A DNA stretch of 38,762 nt from JAAUQA01 sp036351435. Its GTDB lineage: Bacteria; Pseudomonadota; Gammaproteobacteria; Competibacterales; Competibacteraceae. Shown piece by piece: positions 27,471 through 35,962 of the stretch. The position numbers and the translations under genes were made by a program. The notes under the pieces were generated by a model. That model had not been told where the DNA came from. It saw only the letters and a list, made by a program, of their open reading frames with translations, and made no database searches. Where the stretch lies: positions 1 to 38,762 of the forward strand of contig JAZBPA010000027.1 of assembly GCA_036351435.1 (NCBI GenBank), in the 5' to 3' direction. Within the stretch, counting starts at the first letter, position 1. Every line of letters starts with the position of its first letter.

Positions 27471-28686
27471 TCAACTATTACCCATCAATCAAGATCAGCG
27501 AACGCTGAATCAATGGATTATCGCCCGGTTCATTGATACAGAACGATTTGAATGGCTGGTCGGGGAACGGTTAGCGCAGGGCTCCCTCAGCGAAATGGCC
27601 CAACCAGCATCGGGGAAACGGTTGGTACTGATCGCACCAGGTGAGACAGTGCTGTTGATACGCGCCACGCTGCCGGAACGTAATCGAAGCCAATGGCTGA
27701 AGGCCCTGCCATACGCCTTGGAAGATCATGTGGCTGATGAAGTCGAAGAACTTCACTTTGCGGTGGGGTCTACCCGTTCAGGTGAGGCGCCGGTCGCAGC
27801 TATTCGCCATGCAACACTGAGCAACTGGCTTGATCAATGTACACGAGTCGGCCTGATACCGACTGCTGTCGTACCCGAACCACTGTTATTACCTTTTGAA
27901 CCCGCTTCCTGGAGCGTGTTGCTCAAATCCAGGCGTGCCGTGGTGCGCTGCGGTCCAGACGCCGGCTTTACCACCGAACAGGACAATTTACTGCCCTTGT
28001 TGGAATTAGCCTTGGCTGAAGCGGGCGAAACCGCACCCACCGCTTTGCGTTTATGGGGTGAAGCTGTGCCGGAACTAGCAACCTCACCGGAAATCCAGCA
28101 TCAGGGCGATGTTGCTGAACCGCTCCGGCTGTTAGCAGCAGGGTATCAGGACGGCGTTACGCTCAATCTTCTACAAGGCAGTTATAGCCGTCATGCGCAG
28201 TGGGGTAAATGGTTGCGCCCTTGGCGGGTGGCTGCAGTGCTGGCGGGGTTGTGGCTGGGTTTGCAGGGAATCTTACAAGTCGGCGAATATTGGCAGCTGC
28301 GCAACGAACGCGTAGCCCTTCAAGCAGAAATGGAACGAGTTTTCCGGGAGACGGTACCGACTGCTCGCCGTATCGTTAATCCCAAAGCACAGCTCGAAAA
28401 CCGCTTGCGGGAATTACAGGGTGGCCCAGCTGTGGAAGAGACCGGTTTTCTGGAGCTGCTGTTGCAAGGTGGGCAGGTGCTGACGGGGTTTGAGGATGTA
28501 CGCTTGCGCGGACTGCGCTATAAAATCGGTCAATTAGATATGGAATTGGCTGGAGATAGCCTGGAAACACTGGATCGGTTGCGGCAGCGTTTAACCGAAC
28601 AAGCCGGGCTGACGGCGCAAATGCGCACCACTAAACGGGAAGATCGAATAGAAAGCCGGGTGACTTTGAAGAAGGCGGCGTTATGA
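27460..28686 (+). CDS. gspL: Type II secretion inner-membrane protein GspL
   Basis: 408 residues from ATG 27460, which lies inside the end of gspK; the upstream part of the open frame is overlap. Cytosolic actin-like domain first (GKRLVLIAPGETVLLIRATLPERNRSQWLKALPYALEDHVADEVEELHFAVG), then one membrane helix (about 255-272, WRVAAVLAGLWLGLQGIL), then a periplasmic ferredoxin-like domain. It holds the GspE ATPase to the membrane and pairs with GspM. It overlaps gspM by four bases (ATGA). Confidence 0.93.
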   Translation: MSTDQLLPINQDQRTLNQWIIARFIDTERFEWLVGERLAQGSLSEMAQPASGKRLVLIAPGETVLLIRATLPERNRSQWLKALPYALEDHVADEVEELHFAVGSTRSGEAPVAAIRHATLSNWLDQCTRVGLIPTAVVPEPLLLPFEPASWSVLLKSRRAVVRCGPDAGFTTEQDNLLPLLELALAEAGETAPTALRLWGEAVPELATSPEIQHQGDVAEPLRLLAAGYQDGVTLNLLQGSYSRHAQWGKWLRPWRVAAVLAGLWLGLQGILQVGEYWQLRNERVALQAEMERVFRETVPTARRIVNPKAQLENRLRELQGGPAVEETGFLELLLQGGQVLTGFEDVRLRGLRYKIGQLDMELAGDSLETLDRLRQRLTEQAGLTAQMRTTKREDRIESRVTLKKAAL

Positions 28687-29177
28687 ATGCCTGGTGGCAA
28701 CAGTTAAGCTTGCGGGAACGGTGTCTAATTGGCGGGGGCGCCGGGTTGCTTGGGGTGTTGTTGGGCTATGCGTTGCTCTGGTTACCGTTACAGGATGAGC
28801 TGAATGGATTGCGGGAAACAGTCGCTGTTCAGCGCACGGATCTTGCCTGGATGCGACAAGCAGCCGGACAAATTCAGCGCTTGGAAAGGGAAGCCACCAC
28901 AGGGCGTAGCCAAACGAGTCAGCAAGCCCGTTCATTATTGATCGTTGTGGATCAGGCCGCCAAGGCCGCCGGGTTGGAGACTGCCATCAAGCAGATTGAA
29001 CCACAAGGAAATGATCAATTGCGGATCCAGCTAGAACAAGTCGGCTTTGATCAACTGATCAGCTGGTTGGGTGCTTTGCGACAACAGCACGCTATTACGA
29101 CGGTGAACGGGGTATTAGATCGTCAAGCCGGGAACGGGCTGGTTAATGCCCGGCTGATTCTGCAAAGCAGCTCGTGA
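28683..29177 (+). CDS. gspM: Type II secretion inner-membrane protein GspM
   Basis: 164 residues. Short cytosolic start (MNAWWQQLSLRERC), one membrane helix (about 14-36), a helical linker and a ferredoxin-like periplasmic domain (LLIVVDQAAKAAGLE … LRIQLEQVGFDQLISWLGALRQQH). Partner of GspL. ATGA overlap upstream and a four-base overlap with gspN downstream point to a tightly coupled operon. Confidence 0.92.
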   Translation: MNAWWQQLSLRERCLIGGGAGLLGVLLGYALLWLPLQDELNGLRETVAVQRTDLAWMRQAAGQIQRLEREATTGRSQTSQQARSLLIVVDQAAKAAGLETAIKQIEPQGNDQLRIQLEQVGFDQLISWLGALRQQHAITTVNGVLDRQAGNGLVNARLILQSSS

Positions 29178-29920
29178 AGCGGTCGTTAAGTTATATTCTC
29201 TTGGGTTTGTTCGCCTACGGCGTGTTCATGATCTTACAATTGCCGGCAGCTGCTTTGCTAGCCTGGAATCCTCCTCCTTGGCCGAACATGCGCATACAAT
29301 CAGTGCAAGGGCTGGCGATCCAAGGCAGCGCACAAAGTGTGCAATGGGATACCCTCACCTTCGATAAAGCGACTTGGAAATTGCGGTTTGCAGCCTTACT
29401 GCTGGGGAACATTGAGCTGGCAGTCGATCTCTATCATCCCGTCCGCCGTTTGACCGGGACTGTTGCTATGGGATTGGATAGGCAGCTACGCCTCGGCCCG
29501 TTAAACGGTTATCTTCCCCTGAGCGATTGGCATTCCGTCCTTAGGCTGCCGGTCGGTGGTGGGTTGGAGTTGAATGATTTACGGCTGCGATTGAATCCCA
29601 ACGGCTATCCGCTTGCGGTACAGGGCACCGTGCTTCTCTCTGCGTTACGGGTCCCCCTCGCGCAAATCATAGAGTTGGGCGACTACCAAGTCGCTTTCAG
29701 CACTAGGGATGACACTATTTCCGGTCTTATTCGGGATCAGGGTGGGCCGATCCAGCTCACCGGCAGCTTGACCTTGACCCCCGATGGGCGTTACCGTCTT
29801 ACCAGTCAGCTCGCCGTTCGGGACAATAATCAACCTGTGGAACAAGCCCTCAGCTTACTGGGTCAGCCCGATCAGGACGGTGTCCGTACAATAGATTTGA
29901 CCGGCAAATTACGCTTTTAA
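29174..29920 (+). CDS. gspN: Type II secretion protein GspN
   Basis: 248 residues from a GTG that overlaps the gspM stop. An N-terminal membrane helix (SYILLGLFAYGVFMILQLPA) is followed by a beta-rich periplasmic domain with PWPNMRIQSVQGLAIQGSAQSVQWDTL, LRLGPLNGYLPL and ending TIDLTGKLRF, typical of GspN. It is an accessory component, absent from many type II systems, and links to the outer-membrane secretin in some. No gspC or gspD is present here. Confidence 0.88.
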   Translation: MKRSLSYILLGLFAYGVFMILQLPAAALLAWNPPPWPNMRIQSVQGLAIQGSAQSVQWDTLTFDKATWKLRFAALLLGNIELAVDLYHPVRRLTGTVAMGLDRQLRLGPLNGYLPLSDWHSVLRLPVGGGLELNDLRLRLNPNGYPLAVQGTVLLSALRVPLAQIIELGDYQVAFSTRDDTISGLIRDQGGPIQLTGSLTLTPDGRYRLTSQLAVRDNNQPVEQALSLLGQPDQDGVRTIDLTGKLRF

Positions 29921-29969
29921 CAGATATACAACATCCGTCACATACCCTACGCCCCAGGGGAGTTATCTT

Positions 29970-31253
29970 ATGAACATTGTGCAACGGTTGGTGACCCTTG
30001 CGATTGTCTTGAGTTTGGCCGCCTGCGCCGGATCCCACTCTCCCGCTGCGTATGATCCGACAGCCAGTGCATCCGACCAACCGCCCGCCCACGCTTCTGA
30101 TAAGCGACACACTCACAGCTTCCCTCAACCACCGGAACTCGAACCGCAAATCGCGTTCTGGCGTAATGTCTTTGGGGTTTGGAGTCGAGCACAAGTCGTC
30201 TTTCATGATAACAGGCATCTTGGGCTGATTTATGAAGTAACTACTTTGCCCGGTAATATTGAATCAGGTTATACCCATGCTCAGTCCAGTTTAATCCGGG
30301 AGCGGCGCGATATCTGGGAGTCCCGGTTACAGGAGCTGGAACGCAAAACCATCGCGAACCAACCATTGAGTCCCTCTGAACAGGCATTGATGGCCCGAAT
30401 CACGCAGGTCGCCGGGAAGGGAGCGATTTTTGGCGCCAGTGAACGGTTGCGTAGGCAGCGCGGCCTGCGAGAGAAGTTCAAACGTGGACTTGAAATAAGC
30501 GGTCGCTACGACAAAGTGTTCCGCGACATCTTTCGTCAGGCTGGTTTGCCGGAGGACTTGGCTTATCTGCCGCATGTGGAATCATCGTTCCAAAATCACG
30601 CTCGCTCCAGTGCAGGTGCTTCCGGCATGTGGCAATTCACTCGCCCAGCAGCCCAGACTTACATGAATCCCCATCCTGCCCTGGATGAACGGCTGGACCC
30701 AGTCATGGCGGCACACGGTGCCGCGCGTTATTTGCGAGATGCCTACAATAGGTTGGGTGATTGGGCATTGGCTCTGACCTCGTATAACCACGGCATTGGC
30801 GGCATGAAGAAGGCGCAGGCTCAGTTCGGCAACGATTTTGCGGGTATCGTCCAATATTATGATGGCCCCCATTTTGGTTTCGCCTCGCGCAATTTTTACG
30901 CCGAATTTCTGGCGATACGTGAATTAGTTAGCCAAGCACAGCGCTACTTCCCGGAGGGCGTCAATCCTGAAACGCCGTTGGATTGGGACCGCGTGGTACT
31001 GCGACAGAACGCCTTGGCAACGGAGCTGGCCTTGTACTACGGCGTAACCAAGCAGCAGTTGCTGCTGATGAATCCGTCTTGGAGCAAATCGGCGCGCGCT
31101 AATCGGATCGCCTTGCCCGAAGGAACAACGATCTGGTTACCGAACGGTACACTACAACGTATCGCCCAGTTGGGCCGAGGCCCGCAGGCATTGGCTGCAG
31201 CTAATACCGTCGGCGATGAGGATTCGGCAACCTGCAGAGGCGAGGACTGCTGA
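29970..31253 (+). CDS. Lipoprotein lytic transglycosylase (SLT domain, MltD-like)
   Basis: 427 residues. A lipoprotein signal peptide ends in the lipobox LAAC (C19) with Ala at +2, favouring the outer membrane. A helical region follows, then the SLT domain: LPEDLAYLPHVESSFQNHARSSAGASGMWQFTRP with catalytic E204. Near 370-400 a LysM-like segment (ELALYYGVTKQQLLLMNPSWS…RIALPEGTTIWLP) looks like a single worn LysM repeat. It cleaves glycan strands to 1,6-anhydro products. It sits 49 bp behind gspN on the same strand, so it may open peptidoglycan for the secretion machine, but general wall turnover is equally likely. Confidence 0.88.
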   Translation: MNIVQRLVTLAIVLSLAACAGSHSPAAYDPTASASDQPPAHASDKRHTHSFPQPPELEPQIAFWRNVFGVWSRAQVVFHDNRHLGLIYEVTTLPGNIESGYTHAQSSLIRERRDIWESRLQELERKTIANQPLSPSEQALMARITQVAGKGAIFGASERLRRQRGLREKFKRGLEISGRYDKVFRDIFRQAGLPEDLAYLPHVESSFQNHARSSAGASGMWQFTRPAAQTYMNPHPALDERLDPVMAAHGAARYLRDAYNRLGDWALALTSYNHGIGGMKKAQAQFGNDFAGIVQYYDGPHFGFASRNFYAEFLAIRELVSQAQRYFPEGVNPETPLDWDRVVLRQNALATELALYYGVTKQQLLLMNPSWSKSARANRIALPEGTTIWLPNGTLQRIAQLGRGPQALAAANTVGDEDSATCRGEDC

Positions 31254-31258
31254 ACCGG

Positions 31259-33637
31259 TTACTCCAACACGTTGCCGTTGAAGTTGTAGGCCATCTCCTC
31301 TTGTGGCTTCTGCAGCAAAAACCCTTGTACGGCGCTGATACCGCATGCTGACAAGGTTTGCAGCGTTGAGGAATCTTCAATGTGGCTGGCCACTACGGTG
31401 ATCTGAAACTCGTTCAATTGTTGCGCGAGTTCTTTGAGTGACGCTTGTTTTTCAGCATCATCGACTAAGTCGCGAGTCAGCGCGGGATCGAGTTTGGCAT
31501 AATCCACTCCTAAACTCTTTAACAAGGCCAGGGAATGGGGGTGATTGCCGAATCCATCCAGCGAAAAGCCACAACCCAATGGCTTGACCTGACTCATGAA
31601 TTTGCGTAGTGCTTGGAAGTACCGCTCAGCAGTGCTTTCGGGCATTTCAAAAACTAGCCCCTTAGCGGGCAGATTAGCGTTTTCTAATACCTGCTTAAGC
31701 CAATCGGTGAACTCTTTATCGTGTAGCAGCGTGGGCGAAATATTGATAAACAGGGTAATCGCTTGACCTTGATCATGGCGTTTTTGCAACAAGCCTAATG
31801 CCCGGGTGATCACCCATCGATCTAACCGAATGCCGAGCCGATGGCGTTGGGTAGCGGCAAACACGGTCTCCGGCAGGAGCTCCAGCCCGTCCTGATTGCG
31901 AATCCGCAGCCACACTTCATAGCGTTCCTGTAGGTCGTTGCGCAGACTTGCGATGGGTTGAAACACCAGCCGCAGTCGTTGCTGATCTAATGCTTCGCGG
32001 ATTTCGTCTAACAGACGGCGATGATGCAGCGCTTCGGTCACCGGTTCGGCAGCATTGGGTTCGTAAATCATGACCCGATCACCCTTGGCAACCCATGCCG
32101 TGCTGCAGGCTTGCTGAGCTTGCAGGAGTAGTTCTTGATAATCACCGCCCCGGGTCTCGGTGATACTGATACCAATGCTGGTGCGCAACTGCATGAACGC
32201 GTCACCAACTGCAAACGCATCAGTTTCCAGCGCGGCCCGGATAGCGCGTGCCGTGCTCAATAGTGATTCACGCGCAGTCGCTTCACTGAGAACAATAAAC
32301 GCGGCATCGGTAAATCGGGCAGCCTGGTGTCCCGGTTCTAACACGCCTCGCAGGCGGGTGGCTGCGTCAGCCACCACATCATCAATAGCGGCAGCATCTT
32401 TTGCCTCCATAGCGCGCAGATTGTCCAGAGTAATCAGTAGCACCGCAACATTTCGTTGGTCGACTTCAACAGTCTGCTTGAGCCCTTCCAGGAAATAACG
32501 CCGATTAAATAGGCCGCTGACTGTGTCATGCTGAAGCAGATGGTTCTGTTGCCGACTTTGTGCTAGGTGGCGATGTATCGCGTGGCGCAACGCCGGCAAC
32601 AACTGGGTATCTAATTGCGACTTGTTGAGCAGGTAATCACCACCGGCAGCTAAAACCATATGGTTGCGATCGGGTTCGGTCTGTAGCGAACAGCCGATGA
32701 TTGTCAGGCTGTTATAGGCCTGCCTCAGGGTTTGCAATAGCTCGAACCCGTCAACGGTGCTTAGATCCAGATCCAAAACTACCACTGAAGGTTGTAGGTT
32801 ATGGATCGCTTGCAAGGCCTCCAGGGGTTGTTCAACGATTTCGCTGGTTACCCCGTCGGCAGCTAACACGCTGGTGGTCCTTTGCGATTCAAAGGGATGA
32901 TCGGTTATGATCAATACTGCGGCATTACGGGTAGATTCTTGCCACAATTGATCAGCCAATGCGGATAACACGGCAACTGTATCAATGGGCTTAACCAGGT
33001 AAGCCGCGCCGCCGGCGCTGACTGCTTCTATACGGCCAGCGAGGTCACCGCGTTCGGACAAAAACAATAGGGGTGATGTGATGCGATTTTCTGCAGCGGC
33101 CATCATCTGCATGCCGGCTACTAAGGCACCTTCTGGAAAATCCATATCGATTATCGCAGCAAGCGGTGAACCCTGCGCAAACGGTGTTTTGAAGTCAGCA
33201 GCTGAGTGGGTATGACTGACCTTAAACCGTTGTTTAGTCAGTTGGGCAGCGAGGTCGTTGGCGTCGTTACCGGCGAGTAGCACAATCTCACCCCGAGACA
33301 TCTGTGGAAATTTAGTGTTCCTCGGTTCTTCAGCTGGTTCGAAATCTACGCTGTGACAGAGGTTTTCCAACATGGTCAAGAAATACCAACGCTCGCTGCC
33401 TTGCGGAAGCTGTTGGGTTGCCAAAAAATGGCGTAGCTGCGTTTCCAATTGCTCAGCCCAGTCGCTAATTCGGCCATAGCCTGGCTGATTGCGCACCAGT
33501 TTATGGATATCAGCAATAACATCGGCCAGCAAGATAAAGGGTTCGCGCTCCCATTTCACGTAGATTAGCCGCTGGCGCAAGCTGTCAATGACCTGTAAGT
33601 GACCGTTCAAAACATCCAATGAAAAATTATCGTCCAC
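31259..33637 (-). CDS. Two-receiver response regulator with degenerate GGDEF and EAL domains
   Basis: 792 residues. Order: helical N-terminus, possibly Hpt-like but without an obvious phospho-His context (1-100); receiver 1 (about 116-235, IIDMD with D164/D166, K216); receiver 2 (about 239-358, VVLDLD with D289/D291, K339); GGDEF domain (about 370-527); EAL domain (about 541-785). The GGDEF motif is TDAAF (443-447), so no cyclase activity is expected. In the EAL domain the motif is EVWLR (574-578), N632, E664, K715 and E754 remain, but the DDFG loop is LDGFGN (693-698), losing the second Asp. This pattern recalls FimX-type c-di-GMP receptors rather than a working phosphodiesterase. Convergent with the transglycosylase gene (5 bp gap). 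Confidence 0.85.
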   Translation of the reverse strand: MDDNFSLDVLNGHLQVIDSLRQRLIYVKWEREPFILLADVIADIHKLVRNQPGYGRISDWAEQLETQLRHFLATQQLPQGSERWYFLTMLENLCHSVDFEPAEEPRNTKFPQMSRGEIVLLAGNDANDLAAQLTKQRFKVSHTHSAADFKTPFAQGSPLAAIIDMDFPEGALVAGMQMMAAAENRITSPLLFLSERGDLAGRIEAVSAGGAAYLVKPIDTVAVLSALADQLWQESTRNAAVLIITDHPFESQRTTSVLAADGVTSEIVEQPLEALQAIHNLQPSVVVLDLDLSTVDGFELLQTLRQAYNSLTIIGCSLQTEPDRNHMVLAAGGDYLLNKSQLDTQLLPALRHAIHRHLAQSRQQNHLLQHDTVSGLFNRRYFLEGLKQTVEVDQRNVAVLLITLDNLRAMEAKDAAAIDDVVADAATRLRGVLEPGHQAARFTDAAFIVLSEATARESLLSTARAIRAALETDAFAVGDAFMQLRTSIGISITETRGGDYQELLLQAQQACSTAWVAKGDRVMIYEPNAAEPVTEALHHRRLLDEIREALDQQRLRLVFQPIASLRNDLQERYEVWLRIRNQDGLELLPETVFAATQRHRLGIRLDRWVITRALGLLQKRHDQGQAITLFINISPTLLHDKEFTDWLKQVLENANLPAKGLVFEMPESTAERYFQALRKFMSQVKPLGCGFSLDGFGNHPHSLALLKSLGVDYAKLDPALTRDLVDDAEKQASLKELAQQLNEFQITVVASHIEDSSTLQTLSACGISAVQGFLLQKPQEEMAYNFNGNVLE

Positions 33638-33731
33638 GAGTTCCCCCTTTGATGGACAGATTTTAGGCGTTGCTACAATTAGTTTGCCTTAGAGCATAGG
33701 CAATCGCACGTGGCAAATCGAGAGCCGGTAG

Positions 33732-34388
33732 TTAGCCAAGCGGAAGCAGTTCCGAAAAATCATGAATCGCTGGGAAATCGCCGGCAATTTTAGGTGGCTG
33801 GGTGGAATCCGGTCGCAAGATGGACAGTAAATAAGCGATACCGGCGTTTTGGGCGGTTTGCAAAATGGTCAAGTTATCATCCACCAGTAAAGTGGTTTTC
33901 GCTTGGAACGGCACGACGTCGCCAAGTCGCAGCCAAAATGCGGGATCTTCCTTAGCGACTCCTAGCGCATGTGAGCTGATTAACTCATCAAAACAACCAC
34001 TCAAGCGGGTTTTCTCCATCTTCAGACCAAGACTACCAGGATGGGCATTGGTCACCATCACTACCCGTTTGCCCAAGTTACGCAGCGTATCCAGAAAATC
34101 AACCGCGTAAGGACGTATTGCGATTAGGTGAGCAACCTCTCGTTTGAGCGCAACCACATCCAGATCGAGTTGTTCGCTCCAGTAATCGATGCAATACCAG
34201 TCTAGTGTTCCCTCCACGGCACGATAGCGGGTGAGTAATTCAGCTCGCGCCTGATCGACGGACAATCCCTGCTTTTCCCCATACCGCTGTGGCATATATT
34301 CCAGCCAGAAGTGGTTATCGAAGCGCAGGTCCAGGAGTGTGCCGTCCATGTCCAGCAAAACGGTTTGTATCTGATGCCAAGGGAACAT
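33732..34388 (-). CDS. yrfG: HAD-family GMP/IMP 5'-nucleotidase YrfG
   Basis: 218 residues. HAD hydrolase with motif I DMDGT (nucleophile D13, D15), motif II VVMVTNAHP (about 110-118), the lysine in KMEKT/KEDP (VAKEDPAFW) and motif IV LLVDDNLTIL. A cap with TRYRAVEGTLDWYCIDYWSEQLDLD matches YrfG. It removes phosphate from purine nucleoside monophosphates. It is divergent from nudE, its usual neighbour in E. coli. Confidence 0.9.
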   Translation of the reverse strand: MFPWHQIQTVLLDMDGTLLDLRFDNHFWLEYMPQRYGEKQGLSVDQARAELLTRYRAVEGTLDWYCIDYWSEQLDLDVVALKREVAHLIAIRPYAVDFLDTLRNLGKRVVMVTNAHPGSLGLKMEKTRLSGCFDELISSHALGVAKEDPAFWLRLGDVVPFQAKTTLLVDDNLTILQTAQNAGIAYLLSILRPDSTQPPKIAGDFPAIHDFSELLPLG

Positions 34389-34519
34389 AAGGCAATATCT
34401 TTTGTAGCTACTGTTACGCTAAAGTATGCCATAGCACTCAAGAACAGCTGAATCGTGTAGAATTTCCCCGCTCGTGGAATGTCTACCCAGCAAAATCACA
34501 GTGAATTCTAACAGCCCAG

Positions 34520-35068
34520 ATGCGAAAAGCTCCGGAAATCCTACACACCGAAATCGTTGCCCACAGTCGCCTGTTTCGGGTCGAAAAAGTACACCTGCGC
34601 TTCGCCAACGGCAACGAGGTAGAATATGAGCGGGTTCCGGGTTCCAAAATCGGTTCTGTGCTGATCGTGCCGGTGTTGGCCGAGGATACGGTACTGCTTG
34701 TTCGCGAGTATGCCGCTGGGACCAATCGTTATGAACTGGGTTTCCCCAAGGGTGTGATTGAACAAGGCGAAGATGTGTTGGTCGCCGCCAATCGTGAGAT
34801 TATGGAAGAAGTTGGCCATGGTGCGCGTACGCTGCAGCATCTCACCTCAATGACTATCGCGCCGGGTTACTTCGGCCATACCACTCACGTTGTATTGGCC
34901 CGTGATCTTTACCCCCAGCAGATGCCGGGCGATGAACCGGAAACCATAGAGGTGGTGCCCTGGTCCTTGAACGATATCGCCGGATTGCTAAATCATGGTG
35001 AGTTTACCGAAGCCCGTTCCATTGCCTCGGTATTTCTGGCTCGCCAAGCCATCAGCGACCGTTACTAG
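34520..35068 (+). CDS. nudE: ADP-compounds Nudix hydrolase NudE
   Basis: 182 residues. The Nudix box runs from G78 to about 100 (G78-x5-E84-x7-R92-E93-x2-E96-E97) and starts after ELGFPK. NudE cleaves ADP-ribose, Ap3A and NADH to AMP and a phosphate compound. The N-terminus (MRKAPEILHTEIVAHSRLFRVEKVHLRF) and VREYAAGTNRYELGFPKG are typical for NudE. The yrfG-nudE divergent pair plus cysQ forms a nucleotide-salvage neighbourhood. Confidence 0.95.
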   Translation: MRKAPEILHTEIVAHSRLFRVEKVHLRFANGNEVEYERVPGSKIGSVLIVPVLAEDTVLLVREYAAGTNRYELGFPKGVIEQGEDVLVAANREIMEEVGHGARTLQHLTSMTIAPGYFGHTTHVVLARDLYPQQMPGDEPETIEVVPWSLNDIAGLLNHGEFTEARSIASVFLARQAISDRY

Positions 35069-35110
35069 ATGGTTATCGTTTTCTTCTCCTGCAAACACTA
35101 ATTTGCCGCT

Positions 35111-35962
35111 ATGCTTGTTGACCTTCCCTCATTGGTTCAACCAATCCGCGAAATCGCGCTGGCTGCTGGTCGCGAAATCATGGCCATTTATCGGGCCGAG
35201 TTCACTGTCAGCGAAAAAGAGGATCGTAGCCCGCTGACGGAAGCGGACTTGGTCGCTCATGAACGGATATTAGCGGAATTGACTGCACTTACCCCGGACA
35301 TTCCGGTTATTTCTGAGGAAGCTAAGACCATCCCCCTCAGTGCTCGCCGCCATTGGGAATGGCTGTGGCTGGTCGACCCGCTGGACGGTACCCGGGAATT
35401 TATCAAACGCAACGATGAATTTTCCGTCAATATCGCTCTGATCCATCATCACGAGCCAGTGCTGGGGTTAATCCTGATGCCCGTCACCGGAGTCTGTTAC
35501 TTCGCTCATCGTCAGAGTGGTGCGTTCAAACAACCGCTGGATCATGCACCTGCCCGCATTCATACTCGGCGTGTTAACCGTGCCAAGGTCCGCGTGGCTT
35601 GCAGCCGCGCCGCTTATCAGGGACGACGGTTACAAACCTATCTGCAATATTTAGGGGAGCATCATCATCTCAGTGTGGGCAGCGCCTTGAAATCCTGTTT
35701 AGTGGCTGAAGGCAAGGCGGATTTGTATCCCCGCTTTGGCCCGACTTGCGAGTGGGATACGGCTGCAGCGCAGATCATTGTCGAACAGGCTGGCGGCAGG
35801 TTGACGGACATGCATATGCAACCGATGCAATATAATGCTCGCCCCACCTTGATCAACCCGGACTTTTTTGCGTTTGGCGACCTCAAACACGACTGGTCTC
35901 AGTATCTGCCTGACCGGAAGCCGGGGTCAGCGTTGTCGGATCATGCTCTACGAACGTTATAA
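35111..35962 (+). CDS. cysQ: 3'(2'),5'-bisphosphate nucleotidase CysQ
   Basis: 283 residues. Lithium-sensitive inositol-phosphatase fold: PLTEADLVAHERI, PVISEEAK with metal ligands, the signature WLVDPLDGTREFIKRNDEFSVNIALI, and CEWDTAAAQIIVEQAGG. It removes phosphate from PAP made during sulfate assimilation and lipid A or CoA metabolism. Its 3' end overlaps the zapE start by 20 bp. Confidence 0.95.
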   Translation: MLVDLPSLVQPIREIALAAGREIMAIYRAEFTVSEKEDRSPLTEADLVAHERILAELTALTPDIPVISEEAKTIPLSARRHWEWLWLVDPLDGTREFIKRNDEFSVNIALIHHHEPVLGLILMPVTGVCYFAHRQSGAFKQPLDHAPARIHTRRVNRAKVRVACSRAAYQGRRLQTYLQYLGEHHHLSVGSALKSCLVAEGKADLYPRFGPTCEWDTAAAQIIVEQAGGRLTDMHMQPMQYNARPTLINPDFFAFGDLKHDWSQYLPDRKPGSALSDHALRTL

